Positions 24,730 to 34,847 are shown, counted from the first letter of the stretch. The stretch is DNA of 64,000 nucleotides from Mucilaginibacter gracilis (GCF_003633615.1 NZ_RBKU01000001.1:3906001-3970000), one strand, 5' to 3'. Notes: generated by a model from the sequence alone, not told the origin. A program made the numbers and translations.

Positions 24730-27700
24730 ATGAACAATTATACAAAAAGTAATGTAATTCAAACCTTGTTTGTTATGACCAGATTTGCCTTCCTGGTAAC
24801 TATCGTAAGCCTTACACTGACAGGGATCTTAATGGCGGCCAATGTGCGCTCACAAAACCTCTCCAGCACCAATATCACCGTAAAGATCGATAACGGCAAT
24901 ATTGCCGGCCTGCTGAACCGCATAGAACAGCAATCCGGATTTACCTTCTCCTATGCCAGGAAGTTAGGCGAACTGCCGCTTGACCACTATGAAACAAAGG
25001 CACAGCCACTGTCAGATCTGCTAACAGCCCTTTCAAAATCCATGCACCTTACCTATATGCAGGTCGGCCCGCTTATTGCCATCAAGATCGTCGAACAGGT
25101 GAAGCCCGGTAAGATCACCGGGAAGGTCCTGGACGAAAAAGGGCTGGTGCTGCCCGGAGCGACCATCAGGGTCGTAGAAACCGGGCAGGGTATCCAGTCC
25201 AACGTGGATGGTACCTACCAGCTCAGTCTGCCACCCGGCACCTACACGCTGGAGGCCAGTTATATTTCCTACCAGATCAAACGCGTTACCGGGATCACCG
25301 TAAGCGAAGGTAAAAGCACGCCGTTAGACATCGCGATGATACCCACTACCAATGCCCTGAATACCGTCACAATTACCGGCGATTATAAAAAATCATCTGT
25401 CGAAGGCTTGTATGCCAAACAGAAAAACAATATAGCCATGACCGATGGCATCAGTGCCGAGCAGATCGCCCGTACGCCGGATAAGAACATCGGTGAAACG
25501 CTTAAACGCATCAGCGGCGTCAGCGTGCTGGATAACAAATACGTGGTCGTCCGCGGCCTGGGCGAACGCTACAACGGCACGATGATGAACGGGCAGTTGA
25601 TGCCCAGCACCGAATTGAACCGCAAGCAGTTCTCTTTTGATATTATACCGAGTAACATGGTCGATAATGTTACAGTCTACAAAACGATTACACCGGACAA
25701 AAGCGCGGAGTTCGGCGGCGGCCTGGTTGAAGTCAATACAAAGAACATTCCCACAGAAAATTTCTTGAGCATCAGCTTCGGGGAAAATTACAACGATAAA
25801 ACCACCGGTAAAAACTTCCGGTCGCTGAATATCGATTCACGCAGCTATTTCGGCTCGGCCCCCAATGACCGGACTTTGCTAGGGCGGACGGACTGGAAGA
25901 ACCTGGACGACATCCGGGCTGCTTATGCCGCACAGGGTTCATCTGCCGCGTTGTTCGCCAACAATTGGAAATTATATAACTACAAACCGCTTCCCTCGCC
26001 TAACCTCCAGGCTTCCTTCGGACGCGTTATCGGCCTGAAAAACAATGACCAGATCGGCATTATCGCCTCCGCGAGCTATCGCAATACCTGGCAAACGGCT
26101 GATGTTGTCATGTCCCGCTTCGGTTATCTCGGAGCCGACGGCGACCAGCCGGAACGTTATGGCTTTACCGGTAAACGTTATAGCTTTACCACCAACCTCG
26201 GGGGCATCGCAGGCATCGGTTATACCGGGGGCTCATTCAAAGTTTCGCTGCAAAGCACCTACCTGCGCACCTATGATCAGCAAATGTTGCTGGGTACCGG
26301 CGATCAGAATGATTTCCCGCGCGCGGTAGGCTATTATGACCAGGCTACACAGACCAGCCTGCTGCAAAACCAGCTTCGGGGCGAAAAGGGTTTTGGCAAA
26401 AACGGCATCAAGCTGGACTGGCTGCTGAGCTACACCGCGCTTGACCGGCAGAAGCCGGATAATCACCAGTTTGATGCCAATTATATCGGCAGCGAAGCGG
26501 ACGGCCCCGATGTACTCAATTCGGATTTTTCCATTTTCAATCCCCGGAACCGGGCAGGCGGAATAGCGCAGCGTAACTGGAGCCGCTCGCATGAGAACAA
26601 CCTGAGCTGGAACCTGGACCTGACGGTGCCGGTGAAAGCCAGCATCGGGAAAGTCCCCCTGAATACCAGCTTTAAAACCGGGTATGCCGGATGGCAGAAG
26701 GACCGGTTGTTCTGGGTTGCCAACACCAACAGTGTGGGATTCGCCGGTTCAGATCCGCAGGCGCTGAGCGAGGCCTTCGATCCGGTATTGCATCCGGACG
26801 GCCGGATCAATATATTGAGCTTTGGCGATCAGTACAAGAATAAGGCAAACCTGCATGCCGGGTATGTGATGCTGGATAGCAAGATCGGCAGTAAATTCCG
26901 TTTAACGGGTGGCTTGCGTGGCGAGTACTATGACCTGAACCGGTTTAACACCTTATTGCAGCGGTTTGTGGAAGGCCAGATCAGACAGAATAATGACCTG
27001 ACCGATTATTCCGATGTCCTGCGCCAGGAACCAAAGTTTAACCTGTTCCCATCGGCGGGCCTTACTTACAGTCTTACTCAGAAAATGAACCTGCGCCTGT
27101 CTTATGCGAAAAGCATCATTCGCCCCGACCTGCGCGAGCTGGCTTACTTCAATGAATTTGATTACGAGCTGGGCGGTATCTATCAGAGCAATACCCCGGT
27201 CAGGTCCACCAAGATCGACAACTTTGATTTCCGCTACGAATGGTATCCTCGTGCAGGCGAGATCCTGTCCTTTTCGCTGTTCTACAAAAAGCTGAAGTAC
27301 CCGATGGAAATCTACCAGTCGGAAACCAGCGCTACCTATGAACTCAGGAACGACCAGTCTGCCAAAAACAAGGGGATCGAACTGGAGGCCCGCAAATCAC
27401 TCGCTTTTACAGGCCTGCCGGTTTTGCGTAATCTGACCTTATACGGCAACTTTACCCGGCTGTTCGCCAAAGTAACCCCGATGACCGTTATCTACCGCAA
27501 CTCAGACCCGGCGCATCCCAACAGGATCATCGTAACGGATAACCCCGGCCCCGAAGTAGAACGCCCGCAGGCCGGTGCCAGTAACTATACCTATAATGCG
27601 GGTATTTATTATGATGATAAGGCCTTCTCGTTAAGCCTGAGCTATAATTATATCACGAACCGCGTCTTCCGGGCATCAACCGTGTACCAGAATTCGTTGT

Positions 27701-27927
27701 TTGAAACCCCACTGCCGTCTTTTGACGGACAGGCGACCGTCAACCTATTAAAAAGCAAGGCGCAGATCAAGCTCAACATCAGCAACCTGCTGAACCGTGC
27801 CGGTAAGATCTATTCAAAAAGAGACGGCCCTTTATCGAACACATTGTTGTACGAAAAGCGTGATTTTATCGATTACCAGGCCAACCCCGGCCGTACCTAT
27901 GGTTTGAGTTTTAATTATAATTTTTAG
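24730..27927 (+). CDS. TonB-dependent receptor, cassette B
   Basis: 1065 residues with the same layout as receptor A: leader to ~41 (NVRSQ), STN (~48-115; NIAGLLNRIEQQSGFTFSYARK), carboxypeptidase-like domain (GKITGKVLDEKGLVLPGATIRV), plug (ISAEQIARTPDKNIGETLKR, AEFGGGLVEVNTKNI) and barrel ending LSFNYNF. The plug is nearly the same as in A, C and D, while barrel loops differ, so ligand choice probably differs. The gene is intact although its fecR is broken. Confidence 0.93.
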   Translation: MNNYTKSNVIQTLFVMTRFAFLVTIVSLTLTGILMAANVRSQNLSSTNITVKIDNGNIAGLLNRIEQQSGFTFSYARKLGELPLDHYETKAQPLSDLLTALSKSMHLTYMQVGPLIAIKIVEQVKPGKITGKVLDEKGLVLPGATIRVVETGQGIQSNVDGTYQLSLPPGTYTLEASYISYQIKRVTGITVSEGKSTPLDIAMIPTTNALNTVTITGDYKKSSVEGLYAKQKNNIAMTDGISAEQIARTPDKNIGETLKRISGVSVLDNKYVVVRGLGERYNGTMMNGQLMPSTELNRKQFSFDIIPSNMVDNVTVYKTITPDKSAEFGGGLVEVNTKNIPTENFLSISFGENYNDKTTGKNFRSLNIDSRSYFGSAPNDRTLLGRTDWKNLDDIRAAYAAQGSSAALFANNWKLYNYKPLPSPNLQASFGRVIGLKNNDQIGIIASASYRNTWQTADVVMSRFGYLGADGDQPERYGFTGKRYSFTTNLGGIAGIGYTGGSFKVSLQSTYLRTYDQQMLLGTGDQNDFPRAVGYYDQATQTSLLQNQLRGEKGFGKNGIKLDWLLSYTALDRQKPDNHQFDANYIGSEADGPDVLNSDFSIFNPRNRAGGIAQRNWSRSHENNLSWNLDLTVPVKASIGKVPLNTSFKTGYAGWQKDRLFWVANTNSVGFAGSDPQALSEAFDPVLHPDGRINILSFGDQYKNKANLHAGYVMLDSKIGSKFRLTGGLRGEYYDLNRFNTLLQRFVEGQIRQNNDLTDYSDVLRQEPKFNLFPSAGLTYSLTQKMNLRLSYAKSIIRPDLRELAYFNEFDYELGGIYQSNTPVRSTKIDNFDFRYEWYPRAGEILSFSLFYKKLKYPMEIYQSETSATYELRNDQSAKNKGIELEARKSLAFTGLPVLRNLTLYGNFTRLFAKVTPMTVIYRNSDPAHPNRIIVTDNPGPEVERPQAGASNYTYNAGIYYDDKAFSLSLSYNYITNRVFRASTVYQNSLFETPLPSFDGQATVNLLKSKAQIKLNISNLLNRAGKIYSKRDGPLSNTLLYEKRDFIDYQANPGRTYGLSFNYNF

Positions 27928-27937
27928 ACATCTATTT

Positions 27938-28681
27938 ATGAAAAATATCAAAATATTAACAGCCCTGCTTACCGTATTTTCGGTCTTATTCAGCGCTTGC
28001 ACAAAAAAAGAGGAAATTACCGGTAAAACCCAGTACGCAAAGGTGGTGGTAGACGTGGCCAACCTGCCCGGTACCCCAAAACTGGAGGTACGCTACCAGG
28101 GGCAGCTGATCGGTGAGGCACCGCTGCGGATCCCAGGAACGCTGGTAGAAGCAGCGGCAACTACCAAGCTGTCTGTGTATGTAAAAGGCACGGATGAACT
28201 GGTGGCAGACACGACACTGCATTTAAAAGGCGGCGAACTCACCAGCTACAGGGTGGCCTATAATAAGGAACTTGGCATTGCGGGCTGGCTCAACAGTAAG
28301 CCGGTAGCAGCAGACAGTATCTCCTTTCAATTCCTGAACAATTTGTCGGACTTTAATAAAACGCACCCGGTATATGATTTTTACCTTTTTTATTTCGACT
28401 TTAATATAGGGGATGCGGTACCGCAGGGATTCGTGATTCCTGATTTTCAAAAAGTTAAATTATACCCCACAGCGATCACGTTGCCCTGGGCCTTTCCGAC
28501 AGACCTGTCCACCCCCATTTACTACCTGGGTAAATTAAAAGACAGGGCTACAGGCCAGTTTGTCACTTTTGGTTCCGGTAACGATTTTTTCATTTTTGAA
28601 CAAGATTTAGGTGGTTCCTCTTTAATCTACAGTATCAATGATGCTAATATCGACACATCGGTGCCAGGCATAAAATTATAG
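27938..28681 (+). CDS. Lipoprotein, DUF4397-like, cassette B
   Basis: 247 residues; signal peptide with lipobox LFSAC at ~24. The first domain opens YAKVVVDVANLPGTPKLEVRYQGQLIGEAPLRI, and a GIAGWLNSKPVAADSISFQFLNNL stretch starts the second. It closely parallels lipoprotein C (GIKGWLNTKPVGEDSAALVFFN). It starts 10 bases after the receptor stop, so the two are cotranscribed. The rest is beta-rich with aromatic loops, consistent with a surface-exposed subunit of the receptor. Confidence 0.78.
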   Translation: MKNIKILTALLTVFSVLFSACTKKEEITGKTQYAKVVVDVANLPGTPKLEVRYQGQLIGEAPLRIPGTLVEAAATTKLSVYVKGTDELVADTTLHLKGGELTSYRVAYNKELGIAGWLNSKPVAADSISFQFLNNLSDFNKTHPVYDFYLFYFDFNIGDAVPQGFVIPDFQKVKLYPTAITLPWAFPTDLSTPIYYLGKLKDRATGQFVTFGSGNDFFIFEQDLGGSSLIYSINDANIDTSVPGIKL

Positions 28682-28700
28682 TCGCTTATTATTCTATAAA

Positions 28701-28727
28701 AAGGCAGTGCCCTGAAAAGCCTGCCTT
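28701..28727 (+). terminator. Terminator after lipoprotein B
   Basis: AAGGCAG and CTGCCTT form a 7-bp stem with a 13-base loop, followed by A/T-rich sequence. The same stem and most of the loop recur at 34740 after lipoprotein C. Confidence 0.65.
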
Positions 28728-28786
28728 ATATATTTAAAATATATACCATAGGCAACCCCGCAATTATTCATTAGTCAAATCCCTAC

Positions 28787-28924
28787 ATGCCCCAATTTAA
28801 CGGAAAAAATGATCAACAGGACTTCCACAACCCTGGCTTGCTGAGCCGGGGGCTGTTCGTTGCATTGATGGGTGCTGTCTGCTGGCTGCTCATTTTCCAG
28901 GTACTGAACTTCCTTTCCCGCTGA
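28787..28924 (+). CDS. Mini membrane protein, 45 aa (copy 2 of 3)
   Basis: MPQFNGKNDQQDFHNPGLLSRG then a span (LFVALMGAVCWLLIFQVLNFL). Compared with copy 1, MPxFN, HNPGLL, VAL-x-G-x-VCWL-x-IF are kept, including the Cys-Trp pair inside the membrane. The frame ends 49 bases before the sigma C -7 element. It is too short to be kept by chance in the same slot of three cassettes. Confidence 0.75.
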   Translation: MPQFNGKNDQQDFHNPGLLSRGLFVALMGAVCWLLIFQVLNFLSR

Positions 28925-28973
28925 TTCCCGTACCGGAAAAGAACAATTTAATATCCCGGTAATAAATTACCCT

Positions 28974-28981
28974 TACCTTTG
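28974..28981 (+). promoter_or_regulatory. -7 element of sigma C
   Basis: TACCTTTG, 11 bases before ATG 28993, predicting a very short 5' leader. Confidence 0.6.
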
Positions 28982-28992
28982 CCTGTCAAGGC

Positions 28993-29568
28993 ATGGATTT
29001 AAAAGCATTAGCAGATAACGCGTTAGCAGAAAAGGTTAGGGTGAACCATGCAGGTGCCTTTGAGGAGGTCTTTAAACGCTTTTGGGAGCATTTGTATATT
29101 TTTGCTTTTAAGCGTTTGAAGGACGAGGACGAGGCAAAAGATGCGGTTCAGGATGTCTTCATCGGTTACTGGCAACGCGCAGCTACGCTGGAGCTGACCG
29201 GTACCCTGGAAGCTTATTTATTCAGCGCCGTGCGCTACGAAGTACTGCGCAAGATCGCCAGCGCCAATAAACAGGAAGAAAAATTACTCCATTACACGAA
29301 CGTTGTATTGCCCGATTTCATTGCCACGCTTGATCCCCTGGAGCAAAGCGAGCTGATGCTGGCTATCGACCGGGAGATCTCGGCGCTACCGGCCCGTTTA
29401 AAAGAAATTTATCAGTTGAGCAAGGAAGAAAACCTGAGCATCAAAGAAATAGCCCTTCGGCTGAACCTGTCGGAACAGACTGTTAAGAACCAATTGAGCG
29501 CGGCTTTAAAAAAACTCCGCGCAGGGCTGAAAGAAGCGTTCATCCTCATTTTACTTTCCCGCCTTTAG
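28993..29568 (+). CDS. ECF sigma factor, cassette C
   Basis: 191 residues. Region 2: GAFEEVFKRFWEHLYIFAFKRLKDEDEAKDAVQDVFIGYWQR (~22-63); region 4: LPARLKEIYQLSKEENLSIKEIALRLNLSEQTVKNQLSAALKKLR (~134-178); the hydrophobic tail is FILILLSRL. The fecR gene follows 89 bases later, uninterrupted. This is the only one of cassettes A-D where sigma and fecR are intact and directly adjacent, which makes C the reference for the original gene order. Confidence 0.93.
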   Translation: MDLKALADNALAEKVRVNHAGAFEEVFKRFWEHLYIFAFKRLKDEDEAKDAVQDVFIGYWQRAATLELTGTLEAYLFSAVRYEVLRKIASANKQEEKLLHYTNVVLPDFIATLDPLEQSELMLAIDREISALPARLKEIYQLSKEENLSIKEIALRLNLSEQTVKNQLSAALKKLRAGLKEAFILILLSRL

Positions 29569-29657
29569 AATTCATTGTTAATTATTTAACAATTTAATAA
29601 CACGTATAGGATGGTACGATTTGCCCCTTTGACACGCATGTGTATATAGGGCAATAT

Positions 29658-30647
29658 ATGGAGATCAGACAACTCGAAAAATTATTTACCAAATACATTT
29701 CAGGCAACGCTTCGCCCATCGAACGTTCCGCCGTAGACCGCTGGTTTGAACAAACTGAAAAGACCGAGGTGGTATTAACGCCGGCTGAGCGCAACAGGAT
29801 AGCGGGTGAACTGTTGCAGCGGACAAGGCTGGCGACAGTCCTGCCTTTCCGCGAGACGAAGGCCGTTAGCTATACAATGATCAGACCCTTCCTTCGTATC
29901 GCAGCAGTGCTGGCAATAGGTATCTCAGTTGTTTTTATTTACCGCTATTTCAGCTCCGCGCCGGTTGCTGAACAAACTTCAGCCTACCACATTTATCAAA
30001 CCCGAAAAGGTGAACGCGTTTTACTGACCATGCCCGACAGCTCAAAGATCTGGCTGAACAGCGCCACCCGGTTCAGGTATCCTGCCGCATTTAATGCTAA
30101 AACCCGCGAGGTTTTCCTGGATTCGGGAGAGGCTTTCTTTGAGGTCAGGCATAAGGCTCAGCAGCCCTTCATTGTCCATTCAGGCAATCTCGATACCCGG
30201 GTGTTGGGCACCTCTTTCAACATCAGCAATGATCCCGATGGCCACCAGTTCGCCGTATCTGTAAACACCGGCAGGGTGTCGGTCATGCGGATCGACAGGA
30301 AACAGCGCCAGGTGCTGGCCCTGTTAAGCCCCGACCAGGGCCTGGTGTTAAATACGCTTACAGGAAAATATAAAACACGCGCTACAGGGATGCTAATGCA
30401 AAATGCCTGGAAGGATAATATGTTGTTATTCAAAGATGCCGGTTTCGGGGAGATCAAAAGAAAACTGGAAAACTGGTATGGACTCACGGTGATCCTCCAA
30501 CGCCCGGCCGGCGGGAACTGCCTGTTCACCGCCAGGTTCAAAAACAAATCCATCAGCGAGGTGCTGCGTTCCCTGCAACAGATCAATGATTTTAAATACA
30601 GGATGAAAGGTAAAACATTGTGGATAGACAACCCACCGTGCAATTAA
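29658..30647 (+). CDS. FecR-family anti-sigma factor, cassette C
   Basis: About 329 residues from ATG 29658 (MEIRQLEKLF); a GTG 18 bases upstream is an alternative. Sigma-binding part (LFTKYISGNASPIERSAVDRWFEQ), a span at ~80-100 (FLRIAAVLAIGISVVFIYRYF), FecR domain (RKGERVLLTMPDSSKIWLNSATRFRYP, DSGEAFFEVRHK, VLGTSFNIS), and C-terminal DUF4974-like part (GFGEIKRKLENWYGLTVILQ). It has one extra residue in the usual L-x-GEAFFEV motif (LDSGEAFFEV). Confidence 0.92.
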   Translation: MEIRQLEKLFTKYISGNASPIERSAVDRWFEQTEKTEVVLTPAERNRIAGELLQRTRLATVLPFRETKAVSYTMIRPFLRIAAVLAIGISVVFIYRYFSSAPVAEQTSAYHIYQTRKGERVLLTMPDSSKIWLNSATRFRYPAAFNAKTREVFLDSGEAFFEVRHKAQQPFIVHSGNLDTRVLGTSFNISNDPDGHQFAVSVNTGRVSVMRIDRKQRQVLALLSPDQGLVLNTLTGKYKTRATGMLMQNAWKDNMLLFKDAGFGEIKRKLENWYGLTVILQRPAGGNCLFTARFKNKSISEVLRSLQQINDFKYRMKGKTLWIDNPPCN

Positions 30648-30712
30648 TACACATTAAAAGATAAGGAGAGCAGCATGAACTAAACACTATTCAAATTATA
30701 AGCATAAAAAAA

Positions 30713-30738
30713 CCGGGAATTGTTGACAGCAACCCCGG
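30713..30738 (+). promoter_or_regulatory. Leader hairpin of receptor C
   Basis: CCGGG and CCCGG close a stem with an inner GTTG/CAAC pairing, preceded by a run of seven A. It is in the same fecR-receptor gap as the A and B hairpins but of different sequence. Confidence 0.55.
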
Positions 30739-30789
30739 CTCAATGTCTTCAACAAGGGTCTTAATACTTATTAAAAACAAATCAAAGTA

Positions 30790-33700
30790 ATGAAAAAAAC
30801 ATTAAATGGGATACTATTTAATTTATTTAAGCTAATGAAACTTTCTTTTATCACTTTCACGGCCATCGTTATCATGAGCGGCACGCTGTGGGCGAATAAC
30901 AGTAAAGCGCAAAACATCAATAACGTAAAAGTCTCCATTAACGTCAAATCAGCAAGCCTCGACAAGGTATTGCAGGACCTGCAGCAACAATCAGGCTTTA
31001 ACCTGATGTATAATGTAAACGCAATAGGTGCCAAAAAAGCAGTCAGCATCGCAGCGGAAAACCAATCCCTGCAAGCCGTGCTGGAATCGCTTTTTAAAAA
31101 TACCAATATCGAATTCCGGCAGGAGGGCGAGAATATTTATATCCATAAAAGGCCTGCGCCCGGCAAGATCATCGGCAAAGTGCTGGACGAAAAAGGCGCG
31201 GTACTACCCGGGGCTACCATCAAAGTCGTAGAAACCGGGCAGGGTATCCAGTCCAACGTAGACGGCACCTACCAAATCGGCCTGGCTCCCGGCACCTATT
31301 CGCTCGAAGTCAGTTATATTTCCTACCAGACCAAACGCATTACCGGGATTTTGGTAACGGAGGGTAAAAACACGCCGCTGGATATCGCCATGATACCGGC
31401 TACCAATGCCTTAAATACCGTCACCATTACCGGCGATTATAAAAAATCATCTGTCGAAGGCCTGTATGCCAAACAAAAGAACAATACAGCCATAACCGAT
31501 GGCATCAGCGCGGAGCAAATTGCCCGCACGCCGGATAAGAATATTGGCGAAACACTGAAGCGCATCAGCGGGGGGAGCGTGCTGGAAAACAAATACGTGG
31601 TGGTCCGCGGCCTGGGCGAACGCTATAACGGCACGATGATGAACGGGCAGGTAATGCCCAGCACCGAACTGAACCGTAAGCAATTTTCCTTCGACATTAT
31701 TCCCGCTAACATGGTGGACAATGTCACGATCTACAAAACCATTAACCCGGATAAAAGCGCCGAGTTTGGCGGCGGGCTGATCGAAGTGAATACCAAAAGC
31801 ATCCCCACCGAAAATTCGTTCAACATCACTATCGGGGAGAGTTACAATGATAAAACCACCGGCAAAAATTTTACGGGGCAGTATATCGGAACCCGCAGCT
31901 ATTTCGGATCGGCAACCGGAGACCGTACTTTGTTTGGGCGGACGGACTGGACAAGCGCGGCAGATGTCCGGACCTATTATGCGGCCAATCATTCAGACCC
32001 CAAGCTGTTTTCCAACAATTGGAAACTGTACAATTATACCCCATCGGTATCGCCCAATTTCCAGGCATCGTTGGCCCGTGTCATTAACCTAAAGCACAAT
32101 GACCAGATCGGTTTCAACGCCTCGGCCAGCTACCGCAACACCTGGCAAACCTCGGATGTGCTTTCCGGGCGTAACGGCTATCCCGGCAATGATAAGCAAG
32201 ATGAATTATACGGTTTTACCGGTAAACGGTATGGTTTCACGACCAATCTGGGCGGGATCGTCGGCGCCGGGTATACCGGTCAACAGTTCAAAGTCAGCCT
32301 GCAAAGCATTTATCTGCGCACCTTTGATCAGCAACTATTATTAGGTAAAGGCGACAAATACGATTACGGGCCGGCGGTTGGCTATTTTGACCTGACCACG
32401 CAAACCAATCTCTGGCAAAACCAGCTCCGGGCGGAGCAGAAATTTGGAAGCCACGGTATCAAACTGGAAGGGTTGTTAAGCTACGCGGTCATTGACCGCC
32501 AAAAGCCCGATAATCACCAGCTGGACGCTCACTATATCGGCAGCGCGACCGACAGCCCGGATTTGCCCGCTTCCGATTTCAGTATTACTGCTCCCCAAAG
32601 TAACTTCGACAAAGGCGTGCTGCGTTCCTGGAGCCGGTCATTTGAAAAGAACCTGGGCTGGAACCTGGACCTGAGTGTCCCCGTAAAATTCGACTTCTTA
32701 AAAACGGCGTTCAATAATACCCTAAAAACCGGCTATGCAGGCTGGCGCAAGGACCGCCTGTTCTGGGTAGTGAATACGGGTTCCAACTACAATGCTTCCG
32801 ATCCGCAACCCCTCAGCCAGGTTTTCGACCAAAGCCTTCACCCCGGCGGCAGCATCAATATCAGCGGCTTTGGCGACGATTACCGGCATAAAGCCGCACT
32901 GCAGGCCGGCTACGTCATGCTGGACAGCAAGATAGGCGGTAAATTCCGGCTTACCGGCGGCCTGCGCGGAGAGTATTATGATCTGAACAGCGTCAACACG
33001 GTACTGGACCGATTTGTGAAAAACCAGATCGATAAGAATAAGGACGTGACGGATTACAGTGATCTGTACGGAAAGGAACCCAAGTTTAACCTTTTTCCAT
33101 CGGCGGCGCTTACTTATGGTTTAACAAAAAAGATGAACCTGCGTTTGGCTTACGCTAAAAGCATTATCCGCCCCGACCTGCGGGAACTTTCTTTTTTCCA
33201 GGAATATGATTTCGAACTGGGCGGCATCTACCAAAGCCAGTCGCCGATACGTTCCACCAAGATCGATAACCTGGATTTTCGTTATGAATGGTATCCCAGC
33301 GCTGGCGATATACTATCCGTATCCCTGTTTTATAAAAAGCTGCTGCACCCCATGGAGATTTATGACCTGGGCAACCGGACCTACGAGCTCAGGAACGACC
33401 TGTCCGCAAAGAATAGAGGCATCGAACTGGAGGCCCGCAAGTCGTTCGCTTTTACCGGACTGCCTGTATTACGTAACCTCACCTTGTATGGCAATTTTAC
33501 ACGCTTGTTTGCTAAAGTAACGCCGATGAATGTGGTTTACAACAGTGCTTTTCCGGGCCGTGAAGGCAAAATAACGGTTGTTGATGTGGCGCTGCCAGAA
33601 GTAGACAGGCCGCAGGCCGGTGCAAGTAATTATACCTACAATGCGGGCATTTATTACGACAGCAAACCGGTATCCCTCAGCCTGAGCTACAATTACGTAA

Positions 33701-33972
33701 CTAATCGCGTATTCCGGGCATCAGAGGTTTACAAAGAATCCTTATTCGAAACCCCGTTGCCCTCCCTCGACGGACAAGTGACGGTTAATGTGTTAAAAAA
33801 TAAAGGGCAGTTCAAACTGAACCTGAGTAACCTGCTCAATAAATCCAACCGGGTTTATAAAAAAAGGCAGGGGGACCTGGCCACTACCTCTTTGTATGAA
33901 AAAGGCGATTTTATTGATTACCAGGCTTCACCCGGGCGTACCTATGGCTTAAGTTTTAACTATAACTTTTAA
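30790..33972 (+). CDS. TonB-dependent receptor, cassette C
   Basis: 1060 residues; leader to ~41 (NNSKAQ), STN (SASLDKVLQDLQQQSGFNLMYNVNAIGAKKAVSI), carboxypeptidase-like domain (GKIIGKVLDEKGAVLPGATIKV), plug and barrel, ending LSFNYNF. It is the closest paralogue of receptor B. The plug has RISGGSVLENKYVV where the other receptors have Val-Ser and Asp, a change at an otherwise invariant spot. The C-terminal third shares long identical runs with B, as expected for recent duplication or gene conversion. Confidence 0.93.
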   Translation: MKKTLNGILFNLFKLMKLSFITFTAIVIMSGTLWANNSKAQNINNVKVSINVKSASLDKVLQDLQQQSGFNLMYNVNAIGAKKAVSIAAENQSLQAVLESLFKNTNIEFRQEGENIYIHKRPAPGKIIGKVLDEKGAVLPGATIKVVETGQGIQSNVDGTYQIGLAPGTYSLEVSYISYQTKRITGILVTEGKNTPLDIAMIPATNALNTVTITGDYKKSSVEGLYAKQKNNTAITDGISAEQIARTPDKNIGETLKRISGGSVLENKYVVVRGLGERYNGTMMNGQVMPSTELNRKQFSFDIIPANMVDNVTIYKTINPDKSAEFGGGLIEVNTKSIPTENSFNITIGESYNDKTTGKNFTGQYIGTRSYFGSATGDRTLFGRTDWTSAADVRTYYAANHSDPKLFSNNWKLYNYTPSVSPNFQASLARVINLKHNDQIGFNASASYRNTWQTSDVLSGRNGYPGNDKQDELYGFTGKRYGFTTNLGGIVGAGYTGQQFKVSLQSIYLRTFDQQLLLGKGDKYDYGPAVGYFDLTTQTNLWQNQLRAEQKFGSHGIKLEGLLSYAVIDRQKPDNHQLDAHYIGSATDSPDLPASDFSITAPQSNFDKGVLRSWSRSFEKNLGWNLDLSVPVKFDFLKTAFNNTLKTGYAGWRKDRLFWVVNTGSNYNASDPQPLSQVFDQSLHPGGSINISGFGDDYRHKAALQAGYVMLDSKIGGKFRLTGGLRGEYYDLNSVNTVLDRFVKNQIDKNKDVTDYSDLYGKEPKFNLFPSAALTYGLTKKMNLRLAYAKSIIRPDLRELSFFQEYDFELGGIYQSQSPIRSTKIDNLDFRYEWYPSAGDILSVSLFYKKLLHPMEIYDLGNRTYELRNDLSAKNRGIELEARKSFAFTGLPVLRNLTLYGNFTRLFAKVTPMNVVYNSAFPGREGKITVVDVALPEVDRPQAGASNYTYNAGIYYDSKPVSLSLSYNYVTNRVFRASEVYKESLFETPLPSLDGQVTVNVLKNKGQFKLNLSNLLNKSNRVYKKRQGDLATTSLYEKGDFIDYQASPGRTYGLSFNYNF

Positions 33973-33982
33973 TTTGATCAAC

Positions 33983-34728
33983 ATGAAAAACAACATAAAA
34001 AAAGTATTATACACCACAGTTGGTTTATTACTGTACTGACTGCCTGTGTTAAAAAACAGGAGAAACCCAATCAGACCTTTTATGGAAAACTACAGGTTAC
34101 TGCGTCAAAGCTCCCTGAGGATACCTCTGCTTTAGAAGTGCGTTACAACAATGTAGTATTGGGAAATGCGCCATTAAACCCTGCTGTACAGGTTGAAGCA
34201 GGCGCTCCCGGCAAGCTGGAAGTTTACATCAAAGGCACCAACGAAAAGATCGCTGATACTGCAATAACGGTCAAAAAAAACGAAACCTCAGCATTTCGGG
34301 TGGCCTATATCCCCGAGTTGGGTATAAAGGGCTGGCTGAATACCAAACCGGTGGGTGAAGATTCTGCCGCCCTGGTATTTTTTAACAAGATCGGGGATTT
34401 TTATACGGCGCATCCATCTGTTGACCTGTATATATTTGTCCTGGATTATACCACCTTTCAGCGGGTCGAAACCGGGATCGTGATCCATAATTTCGAAAAG
34501 ACAGGCTTGTCTGCGCCGGTCGTTTTGCCTTATTACCATGATCGGGCAAGTTATCAGACCTATGTATATTCTGTGAAGTTCAAAGATAACGCGACGGGGC
34601 AATTCATCACCTACCCACCCAGAAACAGGGACTATTTCAACTTTGACATTGGAGTGGAAAGAGGTACCCATATCGTCTCGTTAACAAGCGCGGCCGGGAT
34701 CATTGACGTACAGGGAATTGATCTCTAA
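33983..34728 (+). pseudogene. Lipoprotein, cassette C, frameshift in the signal peptide
   Basis: The ATG at 33983 reads MKNNIKKVLYTTVGLLLY and stops at TGA 34037. The lipobox and mature protein (WFITVLTACVKKQEKPNQTFYGKLQVTASKLPEDTSALEVRYNNVVLGN) continue in a different frame, entered by a single-base shift near 34018-34022. The mature part is otherwise intact to 34728 and aligns with lipoprotein B. Without correction, translation would have to start inside the mature part and no lipid-anchored product would form. It could also be a sequencing error. Confidence 0.8.
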
Positions 34729-34739
34729 CAACCAGCAAC

Positions 34740-34768
34740 AAAGGCAGCGCCCTGAAAAGCCTGCCTTT
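34740..34768 (+). terminator. Terminator after lipoprotein C
   Basis: AAAGGCAG and CTGCCTTT (8 bp) with the loop CGCCCTGAAAAGC, then a T-rich tract. Nearly the same as the cassette B terminator, which supports duplication of the whole cassette. Confidence 0.75.
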
Positions 34769-34847
34769 TATACTTTTTTCCTGATGCAAAAAGCGCCACT
34801 GCCATTTACGGGGCTGATTTTGATAACGTTCGCATAATACATTTCCT

